A stretch of DNA of 64,000 nucleotides, taken from Brevibacterium yomogidense. GTDB taxonomy: Bacteria; Actinomycetota; Actinomycetes; Actinomycetales; Brevibacteriaceae. How positions within the stretch are numbered: position 1 is the stretch's first letter; every line of letters starts with the position of its first letter. Shown here one piece after another: positions 20,207 to 31,048 of the stretch. Position numbers and translations under genes: made by a program. The notes under the pieces were generated by a model. That model worked only from the letters and a program-made list of their open reading frames with translations, did not search any database and was not told the origin of the DNA. Location: positions 1-64,000 of the forward strand of contig NZ_JABASY010000007.1 in the NCBI RefSeq assembly GCF_016107685.1. Direction: 5' to 3'.

Positions 20207-21252
20207 GAGCGGAGTCCTTCGTAGAGTTCCTCGATCCTCTCCACCATGTCGGTGACGGACGGCCAGTTGTCGGGAAGGTTCGGACGCACATGTACGTCTT
20301 CTGCCTGCTCGCGAATGCGGGTGATCAGGTCTGCGGGAGACCCGTCGGAGAGTGAGTGGCGAGGAAGGATCTCCCGGTTCCCCCCTACGTCGGTGGCGAC
20401 AGTCCCCAGCCCCCGAGCGGTGGCGTCCAAGAGCGAGTAGGAGCAGTTCTCCCACTCGGAGAGTTGAACGAGCACGTCGTGCGTGTCGAGCGCGTCCGAG
20501 GCGTCGACGAATCCGGGGAAACGAACCGCCGTCTCCACTCCCAGGTCGATGGCCTGACGGAGCAGGTCGTTCCGCATGTCGCCGTCCCCGGCGACGGTCA
20601 ACGACCACGACGGGTCTTCGGCGTGGAGAGCCGCGAAGGCTTCGAGGAGACGATCGATCCGCTTCTCCGGTGCGAGCCGCGAAAGGCTCAGGATGCGGTG
20701 CCCTGGTCGGTGATGACGTGCGTGCGTGTCGACCCCGTTGTGAATGACATGGAGGGGAGTCGGGGCCTTCCACTGCCGCTTCATTTCGTCTGCCGTCGAC
20801 TGCGACACAGCGATCGCGGCAGAGAACCGACGGAGACGGGCCGCATGGACGCGGGGGGTGGTAGCGCGCCGTAAGCGTGAAGGGTGGTACAGGCCCGCTG
20901 CTCCTGCGATGCCGTGTTCGGTCGTCACACGGTGCACCCCGCGACGTAGAGGTGTGGCAGCGAGGACCACGTCGGCGAAGGCGAGGTGTGAGTGCACGAT
21001 TGCTGGTCGGAGAGTGCGCACCACGCGCCTGAGGGAGCGGCCCGCACGCAGCGGCCCGGCTTCCGTCCCCACGTCCGTGACGACCACGGGTACACCCGAG
21101 GAACGGAGAATATCCCCGGCGGGGCCCGGGGGCACGATGAACACCAGCCGATGCCTCGTCATGCCGGCCTGGGCGACGTCGAGCGCATGGCGAAGGACAC
21201 CGCCGGTGTCAGCCACCGGCAGGTACCACGCAACGAGAGCGCGGGGCATCAC
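20203..21252 (-). CDS. Glycosyltransferase family 4
   Basis: A 349-residue GT-B enzyme. The N-terminal half has ALVAWYLPVADTGGVLRHAL, IVHSHLAFADVVLAAT and HRVTTEHGIAG. The C-terminal half has ILSLSRLAPEKRIDRLLEAF, SLTVAGDGDMRNDLLRQA and VLVQLSEWENCSYSLLDATA, where the donor-binding glutamates sit. The start is ambiguous between GTG 21252 (GTGA overlap with the upstream stop) and the adjacent ATG 21249. Both leave the protein intact and translationally coupled. Donor and acceptor are not deducible. Confidence 0.85.
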   Translation of the reverse strand: MMPRALVAWYLPVADTGGVLRHALDVAQAGMTRHRLVFIVPPGPAGDILRSSGVPVVVTDVGTEAGPLRAGRSLRRVVRTLRPAIVHSHLAFADVVLAATPLRRGVHRVTTEHGIAGAAGLYHPSRLRRATTPRVHAARLRRFSAAIAVSQSTADEMKRQWKAPTPLHVIHNGVDTHARHHRPGHRILSLSRLAPEKRIDRLLEAFAALHAEDPSWSLTVAGDGDMRNDLLRQAIDLGVETAVRFPGFVDASDALDTHDVLVQLSEWENCSYSLLDATARGLGTVATDVGGNREILPRHSLSDGSPADLITRIREQAEDVHVRPNLPDNWPSVTDMVERIEELYEGLRS

Positions 21253-22301
21253 TGTGTCCCCACCTCGTCGACGATCATGCGGACCACGGCATCGGGGTCA
21301 CGAGGTGCGAGCGACTCATCCAGTCGTGTGGGGCTGTCCGGCCAACGTCCGATCTGATAGCGGGTCCAGAATTCTTCCACCCATTGGGGAGCGGGGGCGG
21401 CATAGCCGAAAGTGCGCTGACCGGCAACGGCGGCCTCGAGGAGGCCCGTCGAGAACATGCCGACGACGGGGCCGTTCCATTCCGACAGCGGCGAGGGACT
21501 CGTGTCGATTTCCACACCTGCGACGCGGAGAGCGGAATGGGCGGCATGTGACAGCTGCGAGGTCTCCGAAGGGTGCGGCCTGTAGAGGGCACCGGTGTCG
21601 CGGCAGAACTCCAGCGCAGATCTGATCTTGACGGACCAGCTCAGTTCCGCGCCGTGCATCTGCCCGAGGAAGAGCGGCCGATCCGTATCGGGTGCAGCCG
21701 AAGATGCTGTGCTCTCTGCGCGGGCGGACGACAGCATGTGCGATCCGACTGCGGTCGCATGTGCGTCAGAGCGGTCAGCGGTCCAGAACGCAGCGTCGTC
21801 GCTACTCCAGGCCAGCAGACGTGCCCCGTGTGGAAGGGGAGGCGCGAACGGGGTGAGGAGACCGTGTTGGAGGACGAAGAAGCGGCTGTTCCGGCGTCGG
21901 GAGAGACGCCACAGGGCGGAACCCGTGGCGGCGTAGTGTCCGATGCCGATGACGGCTCCCGCGGACACGTCCTCTGCGGTCACCACGCGGGCCTCGCCCG
22001 TGACTGAGTGACGCAATCGGGTGTCGCCGCTGTCCACCACCGTGACTGTGGCACCAGCTCCCTGCAACCGGTCGACGACGTCGTGGAACGTGCGCACGGT
22101 CGAGGGATTCACCGTATCGAAGGCGACGATCACGTCGGCGTCGTCAGGGCCGGTGGCAAACAGTGGGAGACTCGAGCGCGCTCGCCCTCCGGGCGCACGC
22201 AGGCGTCCTGCGAAACGGCTGAGTCGGCGACGACTGTTCTGCCATCGCGTCCACGCGGCGAGGTCAGTGGGAAAGGCAAGTCCCTGTATTGGAACAGTCA
22301 C
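21249..22301 (-). CDS. Putative GT-B polysaccharide biosynthesis protein with QHG and HP motifs
   Basis: I do not recognise a named family with confidence. The protein has 350 residues when started at the GTG that overlaps the upstream GT2 stop (GTGA). The upstream extension of the frame lies in another gene. It has a Rossmann-like first half (DDADVIVAFDTVNPSTVRTF, AVIGIGHYAAT) with FFVLQHGLLTPFAPPLPHG, and a second half with PLFLGQMHG, ALYRPHPSETSQ and VGMFSTGLLEAAVAGQRTFG. QHG plus R-x-H-P-x-E and a (S/T)-T-x-x-x-E-A segment recur in CDP-glycerol- and sialyl-type GT-B transferases. A transferase role in this operon is therefore likely, but not proven. Confidence 0.5.
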   Translation of the reverse strand: MTVPIQGLAFPTDLAAWTRWQNSRRRLSRFAGRLRAPGGRARSSLPLFATGPDDADVIVAFDTVNPSTVRTFHDVVDRLQGAGATVTVVDSGDTRLRHSVTGEARVVTAEDVSAGAVIGIGHYAATGSALWRLSRRRNSRFFVLQHGLLTPFAPPLPHGARLLAWSSDDAAFWTADRSDAHATAVGSHMLSSARAESTASSAAPDTDRPLFLGQMHGAELSWSVKIRSALEFCRDTGALYRPHPSETSQLSHAAHSALRVAGVEIDTSPSPLSEWNGPVVGMFSTGLLEAAVAGQRTFGYAAPAPQWVEEFWTRYQIGRWPDSPTRLDESLAPRDPDAVVRMIVDEVGTQ

Positions 22302-23203
22302 CGTGATGCCTGCCTGATCGTCTGAAGCTCGTCTCGAACGATCGACAGTGGGCGCACCTCGGGGTTCCTCGCCCGTCGGAGCGTGTTCACCGCAAGGTTC
22401 GCGAACGACGCGGCCGTCAGGCCCGCGCAGAGCATACGGGCACTGGTCCACTTGCGTGCGTAGACGAATCTGGACCGTGTCACCCACAGCCGACGCTTGG
22501 CGGAATCCGTGGACCCACCGCCTTCGTGCACCAGTGTGATACGACCGATGCGGACACGGGGGATCCCTACAAGGGAAAGGCGCAGCTGCAGGTCGACTTC
22601 TTCGCTGTTCATGTGGAACGATTCGTCGAGTCCGCCGACCGCGTGGAACCAATCCGTCGGAAGAAGCAGGCATGCACCCACCAGCCAGTCGACGGGACTG
22701 TCATCCGTTCCGAGAGCCGTCATGTCGTGCCCGACGGCACGATGAAGCGCCGGCACATGGCGGAACCGAGCGAGCGGACTGAGCCACTCGACCACGTGAT
22801 GTGACGGCTGTTGGAAGCGACGTGCCGAAAACGACTCGGTGCCCTTCTCGTCCACCATCCGAGGACCCGTGACAGCCGGCATCCACGGGAGGGACATCGC
22901 CACGAAATCGTCGATGAATCCATACGGAAGCTGGATGTCGGAGTTCAGGACGAGCATGAGAGGTGTTGTGACGAGCTCCGCCCCTGAGTTCACTGCAGCT
23001 CCGAAACCGCCGTTCCGTTCACGACGAGTGACGCGAACGCCTCTGTATCCGGTGGGAAACGCCACCGGCGATTCGTCGTCCGCGACGATGATCCGCTCTG
23101 CCTGCAGACCGTCGTCGATGAGGAAGTCGATGAGCGGGGTCGTCTCGTCGGGGTCTCCGTAGAAGGGGATGACGACAGAGACCTCAGAAGGTGCTTGAGT
23201 CAC
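22298..23203 (-). CDS. Glycosyltransferase family 2
   Basis: A 301-residue GT2 enzyme: VSVVIPFYGDPDETTPLIDF, RIIVADDESPVAFP, RNGGFGAAVNSGAELVTTPL, and the DXD equivalent LVLNSDIQLP. A C-terminal acceptor region carries DWLVGACLLLPTDWFHAVGG and the acidic MNSEEVDLQLRLSLVG. This pattern is typical of rhamnosyl- and galactofuranosyl-type GT2 transferases, which would fit a dTDP-rhamnose locus; that donor is an inference. It starts with GTG overlapping the BY-kinase stop (GTGA) and ends overlapping the next GTG. Confidence 0.85.
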   Translation of the reverse strand: MTQAPSEVSVVIPFYGDPDETTPLIDFLIDDGLQAERIIVADDESPVAFPTGYRGVRVTRRERNGGFGAAVNSGAELVTTPLMLVLNSDIQLPYGFIDDFVAMSLPWMPAVTGPRMVDEKGTESFSARRFQQPSHHVVEWLSPLARFRHVPALHRAVGHDMTALGTDDSPVDWLVGACLLLPTDWFHAVGGLDESFHMNSEEVDLQLRLSLVGIPRVRIGRITLVHEGGGSTDSAKRRLWVTRSRFVYARKWTSARMLCAGLTAASFANLAVNTLRRARNPEVRPLSIVRDELQTIRQASR

Positions 23204-24873
23204 TTCTTGCGGCCCTGCCGTGCACGCGCTTCACGGCGAGACGACGGAGGCGCGGCAGCGGCAGCAGCGGTGGACGTGGGTGCGGCAGTCGCTGCGCTCA
23301 CGTGTCGATTGTGGGGAGTCGCTGCGACCACAGGGACCGCGCCCGTGGGCGGTTCGTTGTGCGGTGTATCAGAACTCGCCGGGATGCCGGGTGAACGATA
23401 CGCGGGGACGGGCCGGACGGCAGGTTGCGTGATCTCTCCGACGCTTCCGGTCTTCGACGCCTTCATACGCGTCTTCTTATCGTCCCCGTAGTAGTACCCC
23501 TTCTGGTACTTGCCGTATCCGTACCCGTATTCGGCATCGCCATAGACGAGTCGACCGATAGCCTTGGTGGAGGCCTTGTTGAGCACCGTGCCGAGGACGG
23601 GGGAGCCCACCTTGTCGAGGTTTCCGATCGCACGCGTGAGGTGCTCTTGAGTCGTTTCGCCGGCGTGGACGACGACGATCGCACCGTCGGTGTGGACACT
23701 CAGCAGCACAGCGTCGGTGACAGGCAGGAGAGGCGGCGCATCGATGATGACGAGCGCTTCTGCGCTGAGTCGTTCGATGACGTCCTTCATCTTGCGCGAC
23801 CCCAGCAGCTCGGAGGGGTTGGGCGGCAGCTGCCCGGCAGGGATGACGAAGAGCCCTTCGACGGGCGTCGCGGTGATCACCTGCGAAAGGTCGACGCTGC
23901 CGGCCACAGCCTGCGTGAGGCCGACGGTCCCGTCCACCTTGAAGGAGTGATGAACGGTGGGACGGCGGAGGTCTGCGTCGACCAGGACTACCCGCTGTCC
24001 GGATTCGGCGACGACTCGTGCGAGGTTGCCCGCGATCGTGGACTTGCCTTCGCCCTGGAACGACGACGTGATGACGATGGCCCGCGGAGGGCTGTCGACG
24101 TTGACGTAGCGCAGGTTCGTGCGGAGCTTGCGAAGTGCTTCACGTGCCGCGAAGTCGTCGGGTTCGTCCATGAGCCCGTCTTCACGCTTGACGGCCGGGG
24201 CCGATGGGAGGACTGCGAGGTTCGGGTGGTCGGTGATCGCTTCGAGGTCGCGGGTTGTGCGGATACGCGTATCGATCCGGAACCGGTAGTACGCGACGCT
24301 GTAGCCGAGCAGCAGGCCGATCCCCGCGCCGGACATGATGAACATGGAGAAGTTCGGGGCGACGGGGGCGCCGGGCAAGCCCGCGGTCTGGTACGGCTCA
24401 AGCCGCACGGGCGGGTTGTCGGTGAGCTCCCCACCGTTGTTCATCTTGATGGCCTCTTCCGCCACTGCCTCGACTGCCGCGTTGGCCCGTTGCTGCGCCT
24501 TGTCTGCGGTGTCCGCCTGCGCTGTCACCGTGATGATCGGGAGGTTCGGGTCGACTGTCGCGGACAGCGATCCGACGATGGCTCCTGCGCTGTCATCCGA
24601 GTCAGTGCGTTCTGCAACGCCTTCGGCTACCGCCTGCGTGCTGAAGAGTGGGATGTACGACTCTGCCTGGGAGACGGATTGAGTATTGATGTTGTTGATG
24701 CCCGTGACGTCGCCCGCAGAGTTCGCGGTGACGACGTAGCCCAATGCGGACGCTTGGAACACTTGTGGACGGGTGAGTGCGATGCCGAAAGCGACGATTG
24801 CGCCGACGATTGCACATGCAGCGATGAGGATGGCATGGCGAATCGTCATACGCAGGAAGTCAGAGACTGTCAT
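23200..24873 (-). CDS. Wzz/BY-kinase: polysaccharide co-polymerase with tyrosine autokinase
   Basis: A 557-residue protein fusing a Wzz-type chain-length regulator to a bacterial tyrosine kinase. Membrane helices at about 14-34 and 172-193 flank an extracytoplasmic domain. The cytoplasmic kinase has Walker A TSSFQGEGKSTIAGN (267-281), Walker A' VVLVDADLRRP and Walker B ALVIIDAPPLLP (near 375). An autophosphorylation cluster of eight Tyr in about 18 residues (YGDAEYGYGYGKYQKGYYYG, 443-462) follows, and an unusual Pro/Ala-rich tail ends in RRKK-like basic residues. GGAGAGAGC is the ribosome-binding site, and a TAGGAT -10-like element lies at 24915-24920. It heads the operon ending in rmlA and shares a divergent promoter region with purA. 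The operon phosphatase is the likely antagonist. Confidence 0.92.
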   Translation of the reverse strand: MTVSDFLRMTIRHAILIAACAIVGAIVAFGIALTRPQVFQASALGYVVTANSAGDVTGINNINTQSVSQAESYIPLFSTQAVAEGVAERTDSDDSAGAIVGSLSATVDPNLPIITVTAQADTADKAQQRANAAVEAVAEEAIKMNNGGELTDNPPVRLEPYQTAGLPGAPVAPNFSMFIMSGAGIGLLLGYSVAYYRFRIDTRIRTTRDLEAITDHPNLAVLPSAPAVKREDGLMDEPDDFAAREALRKLRTNLRYVNVDSPPRAIVITSSFQGEGKSTIAGNLARVVAESGQRVVLVDADLRRPTVHHSFKVDGTVGLTQAVAGSVDLSQVITATPVEGLFVIPAGQLPPNPSELLGSRKMKDVIERLSAEALVIIDAPPLLPVTDAVLLSVHTDGAIVVVHAGETTQEHLTRAIGNLDKVGSPVLGTVLNKASTKAIGRLVYGDAEYGYGYGKYQKGYYYGDDKKTRMKASKTGSVGEITQPAVRPVPAYRSPGIPASSDTPHNEPPTGAVPVVAATPHNRHVSAATAAPTSTAAAAAAPPSSRREARARQGRKK

Positions 24874-25034
24874 CGAGCTCTCTCCATCACGGAAACAGAA
24901 GGGGGTGAACCCTTATCCTACCGTGGTCGAACCGCTGATCTGCGTGACACGTACGACTGCGCCGCGAAAAGTGACTCACTGGTAGGGCGGTAAGGTGTGT
25001 CTGCAGACTCTGTCGAAAGCAAGAGGTGATCGCT

Positions 25035-26321
25035 GTGCCAGCATTGGTCGTCGTGGGTGCCCAGTGGGGCGACGAGGGCAAAGGGAAGACGACCGACATC
25101 CTCGGGACTCGCGTCGACTACGTTGTGAAGCCCAACGGTGGCAACAATGCAGGCCACACCGTCGTCGTCGGCGGTGAGAAGTACGAGCTGAAGCTTCTGC
25201 CGGCAGGCATCCTCTCGCCGAACGTCACACCGGTGATCGGCAACGGTGTGGTGGTCAACCTCGAAGCGCTGTTCGAGGAGATCGACATGCTCGAGTCACG
25301 TGGTGCTGACACGTCGAAGCTGCGCGTCTCTGCCGATGCGCACCTCGTGGCTCCCTATCACCAGGTGCTCGACAAGGTCACCGAACGCTTCCTGGGCAAG
25401 CGGGCGATCGGCACGACTGGACGCGGCATCGGGCCGGCGTACTCGGACAAAGCGGGCCGGCTCGGCATCCGGGTGCAGGACCTGTTCGACGAGTCGATCC
25501 TCCGGCAGAAGGTCGAAGGGGCGCTCAAGCAGAAGAACGAACTTCTGGTCAAGGTGTACAACCGTCGCGCGATCATCACGGATGAGATCGTCGACTACTT
25601 CCTGTCCTTCGCGGAACGACTCGAACCGTATGTCGCAGACACGTCACGCCTCGTGAATGAGGCGTTGGACCGGGGCGAGCTCGTCGTCATGGAAGGTGGC
25701 CAGGCGACGATGCTCGACGTCGACCACGGCACGTATCCGTTCGTCACCTCGTCGAACCCCACCGCAGGCGGCGCGTGTGTGGGCGCTGGGATCGGGCCAA
25801 CCCGGATCAACCGCGTGGTTGGAATCGTCAAGGCGTACACGACCCGCGTCGGTGCAGGGCCGTTCCCGACAGAACTGTTCGACGAGATGGGTGAGCACCT
25901 GCAGACGAAGGGCGGCGAATTCGGCGTCAACACGGGCCGTCCGCGGCGCTGCGGCTGGTACGACGCCGTGGTCGCGCGCTATGCCGCACGGGTGAACGGC
26001 TTCACCGACTACGTCCTCACGAAGCTCGACGTCCTGTCGGAACTCGAGCAGATCCCAGTCTGCGTTGCATACGACATCGACGGAGAGCGTGTCGACGACA
26101 TGCCGATGACGCAGACCGGATTCCACCATGCTCAGCCGATCTTCGAGTACTTCGACGGCTGGCAGGAGGACATCACGGGCGCGCGGACGTTCGACGACCT
26201 GCCGAAGAACGCTCAGGTCTATGTGGAAGCGCTCGAAGCGCTGTCAGGGTGCCGCATCTCGGTGATCGGGGTCGGACCGGATCGCGAGCAGTCGATCGTC
26301 CGTCACGACTTGATCGACTGA
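25035..26321 (+). CDS. purA: Adenylosuccinate synthetase
   Basis: A 428-residue enzyme joining IMP and aspartate with GTP, the first committed step to AMP. The N-terminus [20 protein letters not shown] is the phosphate-binding signature, followed by [32 protein letters not shown] and [12 protein letters not shown]-type residues ([19 protein letters not shown]) near 300. The start is GTG 25035, nine bases after AAGAGG; a GTG three codons earlier sits inside that ribosome-binding site. Its 3' end overlaps the convergent Wzy-type gene by 19 bp. Confidence 0.95.
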   Translation: MPALVVVGAQWGDEGKGKTTDILGTRVDYVVKPNGGNNAGHTVVVGGEKYELKLLPAGILSPNVTPVIGNGVVVNLEALFEEIDMLESRGADTSKLRVSADAHLVAPYHQVLDKVTERFLGKRAIGTTGRGIGPAYSDKAGRLGIRVQDLFDESILRQKVEGALKQKNELLVKVYNRRAIITDEIVDYFLSFAERLEPYVADTSRLVNEALDRGELVVMEGGQATMLDVDHGTYPFVTSSNPTAGGACVGAGIGPTRINRVVGIVKAYTTRVGAGPFPTELFDEMGEHLQTKGGEFGVNTGRPRRCGWYDAVVARYAARVNGFTDYVLTKLDVLSELEQIPVCVAYDIDGERVDDMPMTQTGFHHAQPIFEYFDGWQEDITGARTFDDLPKNAQVYVEALEALSGCRISVIGVGPDREQSIVRHDLID

Positions 26322-27598
26322 CCGCCTCCCCGCTTCTTCGACCGCGCCGGCTGTGTAGCGAGGGGCCGAAGGTCGGAGCCTTCTTCTTCCATCCGCTTGA
26401 CGAGGCCCGCGTCGGTCCGCTCCGACTGCATCGCGTAGGCCATCGCAAGCCCCCAGAAGAGGGTGAAGAAGACCTCTCCCAACCGTGAGGCGCAGAGAAG
26501 GATCGCGACCGCGAGCGCTTGGGCGACGAGCTGGTCCCGGCTCATGAGCGATTTGAAGGGTCGACCCATGGCAAAGAGTGTGAGGAGCAGGACGAGGATC
26601 AGCCAGGGGTAGCCTCCTTCGACTTGGGCAGTCCAGAACGAGTTGTGGAAGAACCACGTCCGATCGTCCAGGTAGACGTATGCCTCGCCCAGACCGTTGC
26701 CGTACCACGGAGCTTCGTTGACCTTGATCTCTGATGCGGCATCGATGCGGTTGCGGAGAATGTCCGAACCCTGGCGATCTTCGAACGCCCCAGCCTGTGC
26801 GAAATTGTTCTCGATGTACTCGATGACCCAGAACATGCCTAGCGCGAGTGCCCATTTCACGATGTTCGGAAGTTTGGGCGACAGCACGATCCACAAGGCG
26901 GCGAAGGCGAATGCCGCCATCGAGGTGCGCGATCCCGTGAGGTAGAGGGCTCCCATGGCTCCTGCGGCGGCGAGCCCCTGGCTCACGCGTGTCTTCTGGT
27001 AGGCGAAGAAAAGTACTCCCAGAACACAGTAGGCGAGCCCTGCGACGTTCTTGTCGCTGATGAAGCCGGTGAGAAATTCTCCATAGCTGTCTGAATAGGC
27101 GAGGCCGAAGACGTAGTTGGCCGGAACGTTCAGCACGAGCGCAGCCGCAAAGCCGTAGACCGTCGCTTTGAGGTTGATCCGGTCCGTTGCGAGGCAGTAG
27201 GCGTAGACAGTCGTCGCGGCGATACGCAGGAGCCGCATCTTCCATTCGGAGGCGTCCGGTGTGGATACCGCTGTCGCAGAGACGATGGCGATGAAGATGA
27301 AGCCGCCAGCGAACACCGGGACGAGGTTCCTCGTCACCCGCAGCTGATGGGCAGGTGTACGGAAGAACGCGATGAACACGAGGACACCGATGAGCAGTTC
27401 CTGCGTCGGCACACCGCCCACCGTCGGCACCAGACCGGCGAGCACGATGAGAGCGAACCCCGACAGGAAGTCGAACAGGTTGAGATCCCCTACGTCTTTG
27501 GCTCCGCTCCTCACCCCGTGGATCAGACGGGACCCAGAGAGCCGCGACGATGATACGTCGAGTGTTCCGTCGTCAGTCGTGGGGTGCTCCGCGTTCAT
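26303..27598 (-). CDS. O-antigen ligase/polymerase-type membrane protein (Wzy/WaaL family)
   Basis: A 431-residue protein with about 11-12 membrane helices. The large external loop between late helices contains [14 protein letters not shown] and [29 protein letters not shown]. The G-x-G-(x)n-H-N-x-(F/Y)-(x)5-G signature is that of Wzy_C/WaaL enzymes, as are [12 protein letters not shown] and [11 protein letters not shown] upstream. It probably polymerises lipid-linked repeat units outside the membrane, completing the Wzz/flippase route. It may also ligate glycans to a surface acceptor. It follows purL on the same strand after 109 bp, and its last 19 bp overlap the end of purA in antisense. 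The C-terminus is highly basic (RSKKRGGG). Confidence 0.85.
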   Translation of the reverse strand: MNAEHPTTDDGTLDVSSSRLSGSRLIHGVRSGAKDVGDLNLFDFLSGFALIVLAGLVPTVGGVPTQELLIGVLVFIAFFRTPAHQLRVTRNLVPVFAGGFIFIAIVSATAVSTPDASEWKMRLLRIAATTVYAYCLATDRINLKATVYGFAAALVLNVPANYVFGLAYSDSYGEFLTGFISDKNVAGLAYCVLGVLFFAYQKTRVSQGLAAAGAMGALYLTGSRTSMAAFAFAALWIVLSPKLPNIVKWALALGMFWVIEYIENNFAQAGAFEDRQGSDILRNRIDAASEIKVNEAPWYGNGLGEAYVYLDDRTWFFHNSFWTAQVEGGYPWLILVLLLTLFAMGRPFKSLMSRDQLVAQALAVAILLCASRLGEVFFTLFWGLAMAYAMQSERTDAGLVKRMEEEGSDLRPLATQPARSKKRGGGQSIKS

Positions 27599-27707
27599 GT
27601 ACCTTCCCAGTGAGCGCAGGCCGTGAATGCCGCGGGCTCATCGATGCGAAAACCGAGTGTGCGTCCCGAGTGTAGCTGTACGCGAGCCAGTCTTTGAGCC
27701 TCACCGG

Positions 27708-30041
27708 TCAGCCGAACTGGTGAGGCAGAGTCCCGTTGTGAGCCTGCGCGAGTTCGTCCAGGCCGATCGTGAAGTGGTCGACGAACTCCAGGCTGTTCGG
27801 GTGGTCCTCGTCTCCCACATCCGTCATCCCGATACGGACGAACGGGAAGCCGCGGGCTGTGCACATGTCGGAGAACCGGACTTCTTCGCTGCGTGGCACC
27901 GCCACGATTGCACGTGCGGTGGATTCGGAGAAGAGGGCAGTGAAGAGGTCGATCCCATCACGCTCCAGCAGTTCCGTCACCCAGATCCGTGCCCCGGCGC
28001 CCCAGCGCAGGGACGATTCGACAATGGCCTGTGCCAGGCCGCCTTCGGAGAGATCGTGGGCGGCGTCGATCATCCCATCGCGGGAAGCGTTGATGAGGAT
28101 CTCTGCGAGCTCACGTTCGGCCTCAGGACGGTACCGTGGCGGTACACCACCCAGGTGGCCGTGCACGACGTCCGCCCACGCGGAACCGTCCAGTTCGTCT
28201 CCGGTGGTCCCCAACAGGTAGATGGTCTGGCCCGGCAGACGCCATCCGCTGGGAATGGCACGACCGACGTCGTCGAAGACGCCCAGGACTCCCACGACCG
28301 GAGTGGGGAGGATCGCCGTGGTTCCCGTCTGGTTGTACATGGACACATTGCCGCCGGTCACCGGGATCCCGAAGTCCAGGCAGGCCGACGACAGGCCTTC
28401 GACCGTCTGCGCGAACTGCCACATGATCTCCGGATCCTCCGGGGAGCCGAAGTTCAGGCAGTCCGTCACGGCCAGAGGTCGAGCCCCTGACGTCGCGACG
28501 TTGCGGTGTGCTTCGGAAAGAGCGAGTTTGGCGCCTTCTGCGGGATCGAGGAAGCAGTAGCGACCGTTCGCGTCCGTTGCCAGTGCGATGCCGCGTCCGC
28601 TCTGCTCGTCGACGCGGATGACACCCGCGTCATCGGGGAACGCGAGCGCGGTATTGCCCTGCACGTATCGGTCGAACTGCTGTGTGATCCAGTCCTTCGA
28701 GCACAAGTTCGGTGAAGCCGCCAGGGTGAGGACCGTCTCGCGCAGTTCGTCGTCCGTGGCGGGCTTCGTCAGGCCTGCGGCGGCCACGGTGTTCTTCTGC
28801 GTGGATTCGGTCCAGCTGGGGGTCTCGAAGGGGCGCTCGTACACCGGTCCATCGTGTGCCACAGACCGCGGCGGAACATCAACGATGACATCGCCGTGCC
28901 ACTCGATCACGAGCCGCCCTGTGTCGGTCACTTCGCCCAGCACACTGGCTTCGACTTCCCACTTGCCCGTGATGGCGAGGAACTCATCCAGTTTGTCCGG
29001 GCGGACAACTGCCATCATCCGCTCCTGGGACTCCGACATGAGGATCTCTTCAGGAGTCAGAGTCGGGTCGCGCAGGAGGACGTCCTCCAGCGTGATGTGC
29101 ATGCCGCCGTCGCCGTTCGACGCCAGTTCCGATGTCGCACAGCTGATACCTGCGGCACCGAGGTCCTGGATTCCTTCGACGGTGTCTGCGTGGAAGAGTT
29201 CAAGGCAGCATTCGATGAGGACCTTCTCTGCGAAGGGGTCGCCCACCTGGACCGCAGGGCGCTTCGACGGCTTCGAGTCGTCGAACGATTCGGAGGCGAG
29301 GATCGACGCACCGCCGATCCCGTCACCACCTGTCCGTGCACCGAACAGGACGACCTTGTTGCCCTTGCCGGAAGCGTTCGCCAGGCGGATGTCTTCGTGC
29401 CGGAGCACGCCGACGGCGAGTGCATTCACGAGGGGGTTGCCCTGGTAGCTGGGATCGAAGACCGTCTCTCCGCCGATATTGGGGAGGCCGAGGCTGTTCC
29501 CATAGCCGCTGATACCGCCGACCACACCGGGGAGGACCCGTGCGGTGTCCGGGTGATCGATCGCACCGAACCGCAACTGGTCCATGACGGCCACCGGTCG
29601 TGCCCCCATGGAGATGATGTCGCGGACGATACCGCCCACACCGGTGGCGGCACCCTGATACGGCTCGACGTAGCTGGGGCTGTTGTGACTCTCGACCTTG
29701 AACGTCACCGCCCAGCCGTCACCGATGTCGACGACGCCGGCGTTCTCTCCGATGCCGACGAGTAGGTTCTTCTTCATGTCGTCCGTGACGTTGTCCCCGA
29801 ACTTGCGGAGATGAACCTTGGAGGACTTGTAGGAGCAGTGCTCGGACCACATGACCGAATACATCGCGAGTTCGGCGGAAGTGGGGCGACGCCCCAGAAC
29901 GTCGCGGATCTTCAGGTACTCATCGTGCTTCAGTCCCAGTTCTGCGAAGGGCTGTTCCACGTCCGGATTCTGGGCGGCGAACTCGACGGTCTCCTTGACC
30001 CTCTTGTCCGACGAAGCTCCGGGAGAAGCGGTAGTGGTCAT
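27708..30041 (-). CDS. purL: Phosphoribosylformylglycinamidine synthase II
   Basis: A 777-residue small-type PurL that, with PurQ and PurS, converts FGAR to FGAM using ATP and glutamine-derived ammonia. Features include the N-terminal [20 protein letters not shown] (active-site His), [37 protein letters not shown]-type residues and, in the second half, [14 protein letters not shown] and [14 protein letters not shown]. Length and motifs match the three-component actinobacterial/Bacillus type, which lacks a fused glutaminase domain. It is not next to purQS: trhO and the DUF6882-like gene lie between. It is divergent from trhO. Confidence 0.95.
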   Translation of the reverse strand: MTTTASPGASSDKRVKETVEFAAQNPDVEQPFAELGLKHDEYLKIRDVLGRRPTSAELAMYSVMWSEHCSYKSSKVHLRKFGDNVTDDMKKNLLVGIGENAGVVDIGDGWAVTFKVESHNSPSYVEPYQGAATGVGGIVRDIISMGARPVAVMDQLRFGAIDHPDTARVLPGVVGGISGYGNSLGLPNIGGETVFDPSYQGNPLVNALAVGVLRHEDIRLANASGKGNKVVLFGARTGGDGIGGASILASESFDDSKPSKRPAVQVGDPFAEKVLIECCLELFHADTVEGIQDLGAAGISCATSELASNGDGGMHITLEDVLLRDPTLTPEEILMSESQERMMAVVRPDKLDEFLAITGKWEVEASVLGEVTDTGRLVIEWHGDVIVDVPPRSVAHDGPVYERPFETPSWTESTQKNTVAAAGLTKPATDDELRETVLTLAASPNLCSKDWITQQFDRYVQGNTALAFPDDAGVIRVDEQSGRGIALATDANGRYCFLDPAEGAKLALSEAHRNVATSGARPLAVTDCLNFGSPEDPEIMWQFAQTVEGLSSACLDFGIPVTGGNVSMYNQTGTTAILPTPVVGVLGVFDDVGRAIPSGWRLPGQTIYLLGTTGDELDGSAWADVVHGHLGGVPPRYRPEAERELAEILINASRDGMIDAAHDLSEGGLAQAIVESSLRWGAGARIWVTELLERDGIDLFTALFSESTARAIVAVPRSEEVRFSDMCTARGFPFVRIGMTDVGDEDHPNSLEFVDHFTIGLDELAQAHNGTLPHQFG

Positions 30042-30124
30042 CGCAGTTGAACGCCCTTTCGGCCGAGGCTCCAGTCTGGGTATGCCTCCATCGTAGCCGC
30101 ATGCCGACCGATAGAATCGCGCCC

Positions 30125-31048
30125 ATGGCCGTACCCAAGATCGTCCTCTTCTATGTCTTCACTCCATTGGCGGATCCCGACGCCGTTCGTCTGTGGCAGC
30201 ACGCGCTGGCGGAGCGTCACGGATTGACCGGCAGGGTGATCGTGTCCTCGCAGGGGATCAACGCCACCCTGGGCGGGGATGTGTGGGATCTCAAGCAATA
30301 CGCCAAGGGCACCCGGTCGTACAAGCCTTTCAACAGTGCGGACTTCAAGTGGTCCAACGGCACGGGGAATGACTTCCCGCGCCTCAGCGTGAAGGTGCGC
30401 CCCGAGCTGGTGACGTTCGATGCGTCAGACGACATCGTCGTCACGGAGGACGGAGTGCAAGGCGGGGGAGCTCATCTGAAGCCGGGCGCACTGCATTCGC
30501 TGATCGAGGAACGGGGCGACGATGTCGTCTTCTTCGACGGTCGCAACGCGATGGAAGCAGAGATCGGCAGATTCAAGGATGCCGTGGTCCCAGACGCCGA
30601 CACCACCCGGGACTTCCTCGACGAACTTGAGTCAGGTCGGTTTGACCATCTCAAGGACAAAGCGGTCGTCACGTACTGCACCGGCGGCATCCGCTGCGAG
30701 GTGCTGAGTGTGCTGATGCGCAATCGTGGCTTCCAGGAGGTGTATCAACTGGAGGGCGGGATCGCGAAATACGGCGAAGCCTTCGGCAATTCCGGCTTGT
30801 GGGACGGCTCGCTGTACGTCTTCGACAATCGCATGCACATGGAGTTCGGCGACGGCGCCGAATCCTTGGGCAGCTGCACTGAATGCGGCGGGCGGACGCC
30901 TCTGTTCGTCAACTGCACGAACGGCTCGTGCCGCACACAGTTCCTCAAGTGCGAGGACTGCACCGCCGCTGCGGACGAACACCTGTGTACAGACTGCTCG
31001 GTGACACGAGCGGACTGCGCGTCTCTCACCGGCCGAACAGGCGCTTGA
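30125..31048 (+). CDS. trhO: tRNA uridine(34) hydroxylase (rhodanese-like)
   Basis: A 307-residue protein. The N-terminal UPF0176-type domain ([35 protein letters not shown]) is followed by a rhodanese domain with [17 protein letters not shown] and the active-site Cys in [15 protein letters not shown] (about residues 181-195). The C-terminus is Cys-rich (CTECG, NCTNGSC, CEDC, LCTDC), eight or more Cys that could bind zinc. In E. coli TrhO performs oxygen-dependent 5-hydroxylation of U34 in tRNAs. The ATG at 30125 starts the conserved core. The last 23 bp overlap the convergent DUF6882-like gene. Confidence 0.88.
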   Translation: MAVPKIVLFYVFTPLADPDAVRLWQHALAERHGLTGRVIVSSQGINATLGGDVWDLKQYAKGTRSYKPFNSADFKWSNGTGNDFPRLSVKVRPELVTFDASDDIVVTEDGVQGGGAHLKPGALHSLIEERGDDVVFFDGRNAMEAEIGRFKDAVVPDADTTRDFLDELESGRFDHLKDKAVVTYCTGGIRCEVLSVLMRNRGFQEVYQLEGGIAKYGEAFGNSGLWDGSLYVFDNRMHMEFGDGAESLGSCTECGGRTPLFVNCTNGSCRTQFLKCEDCTAAADEHLCTDCSVTRADCASLTGRTGA

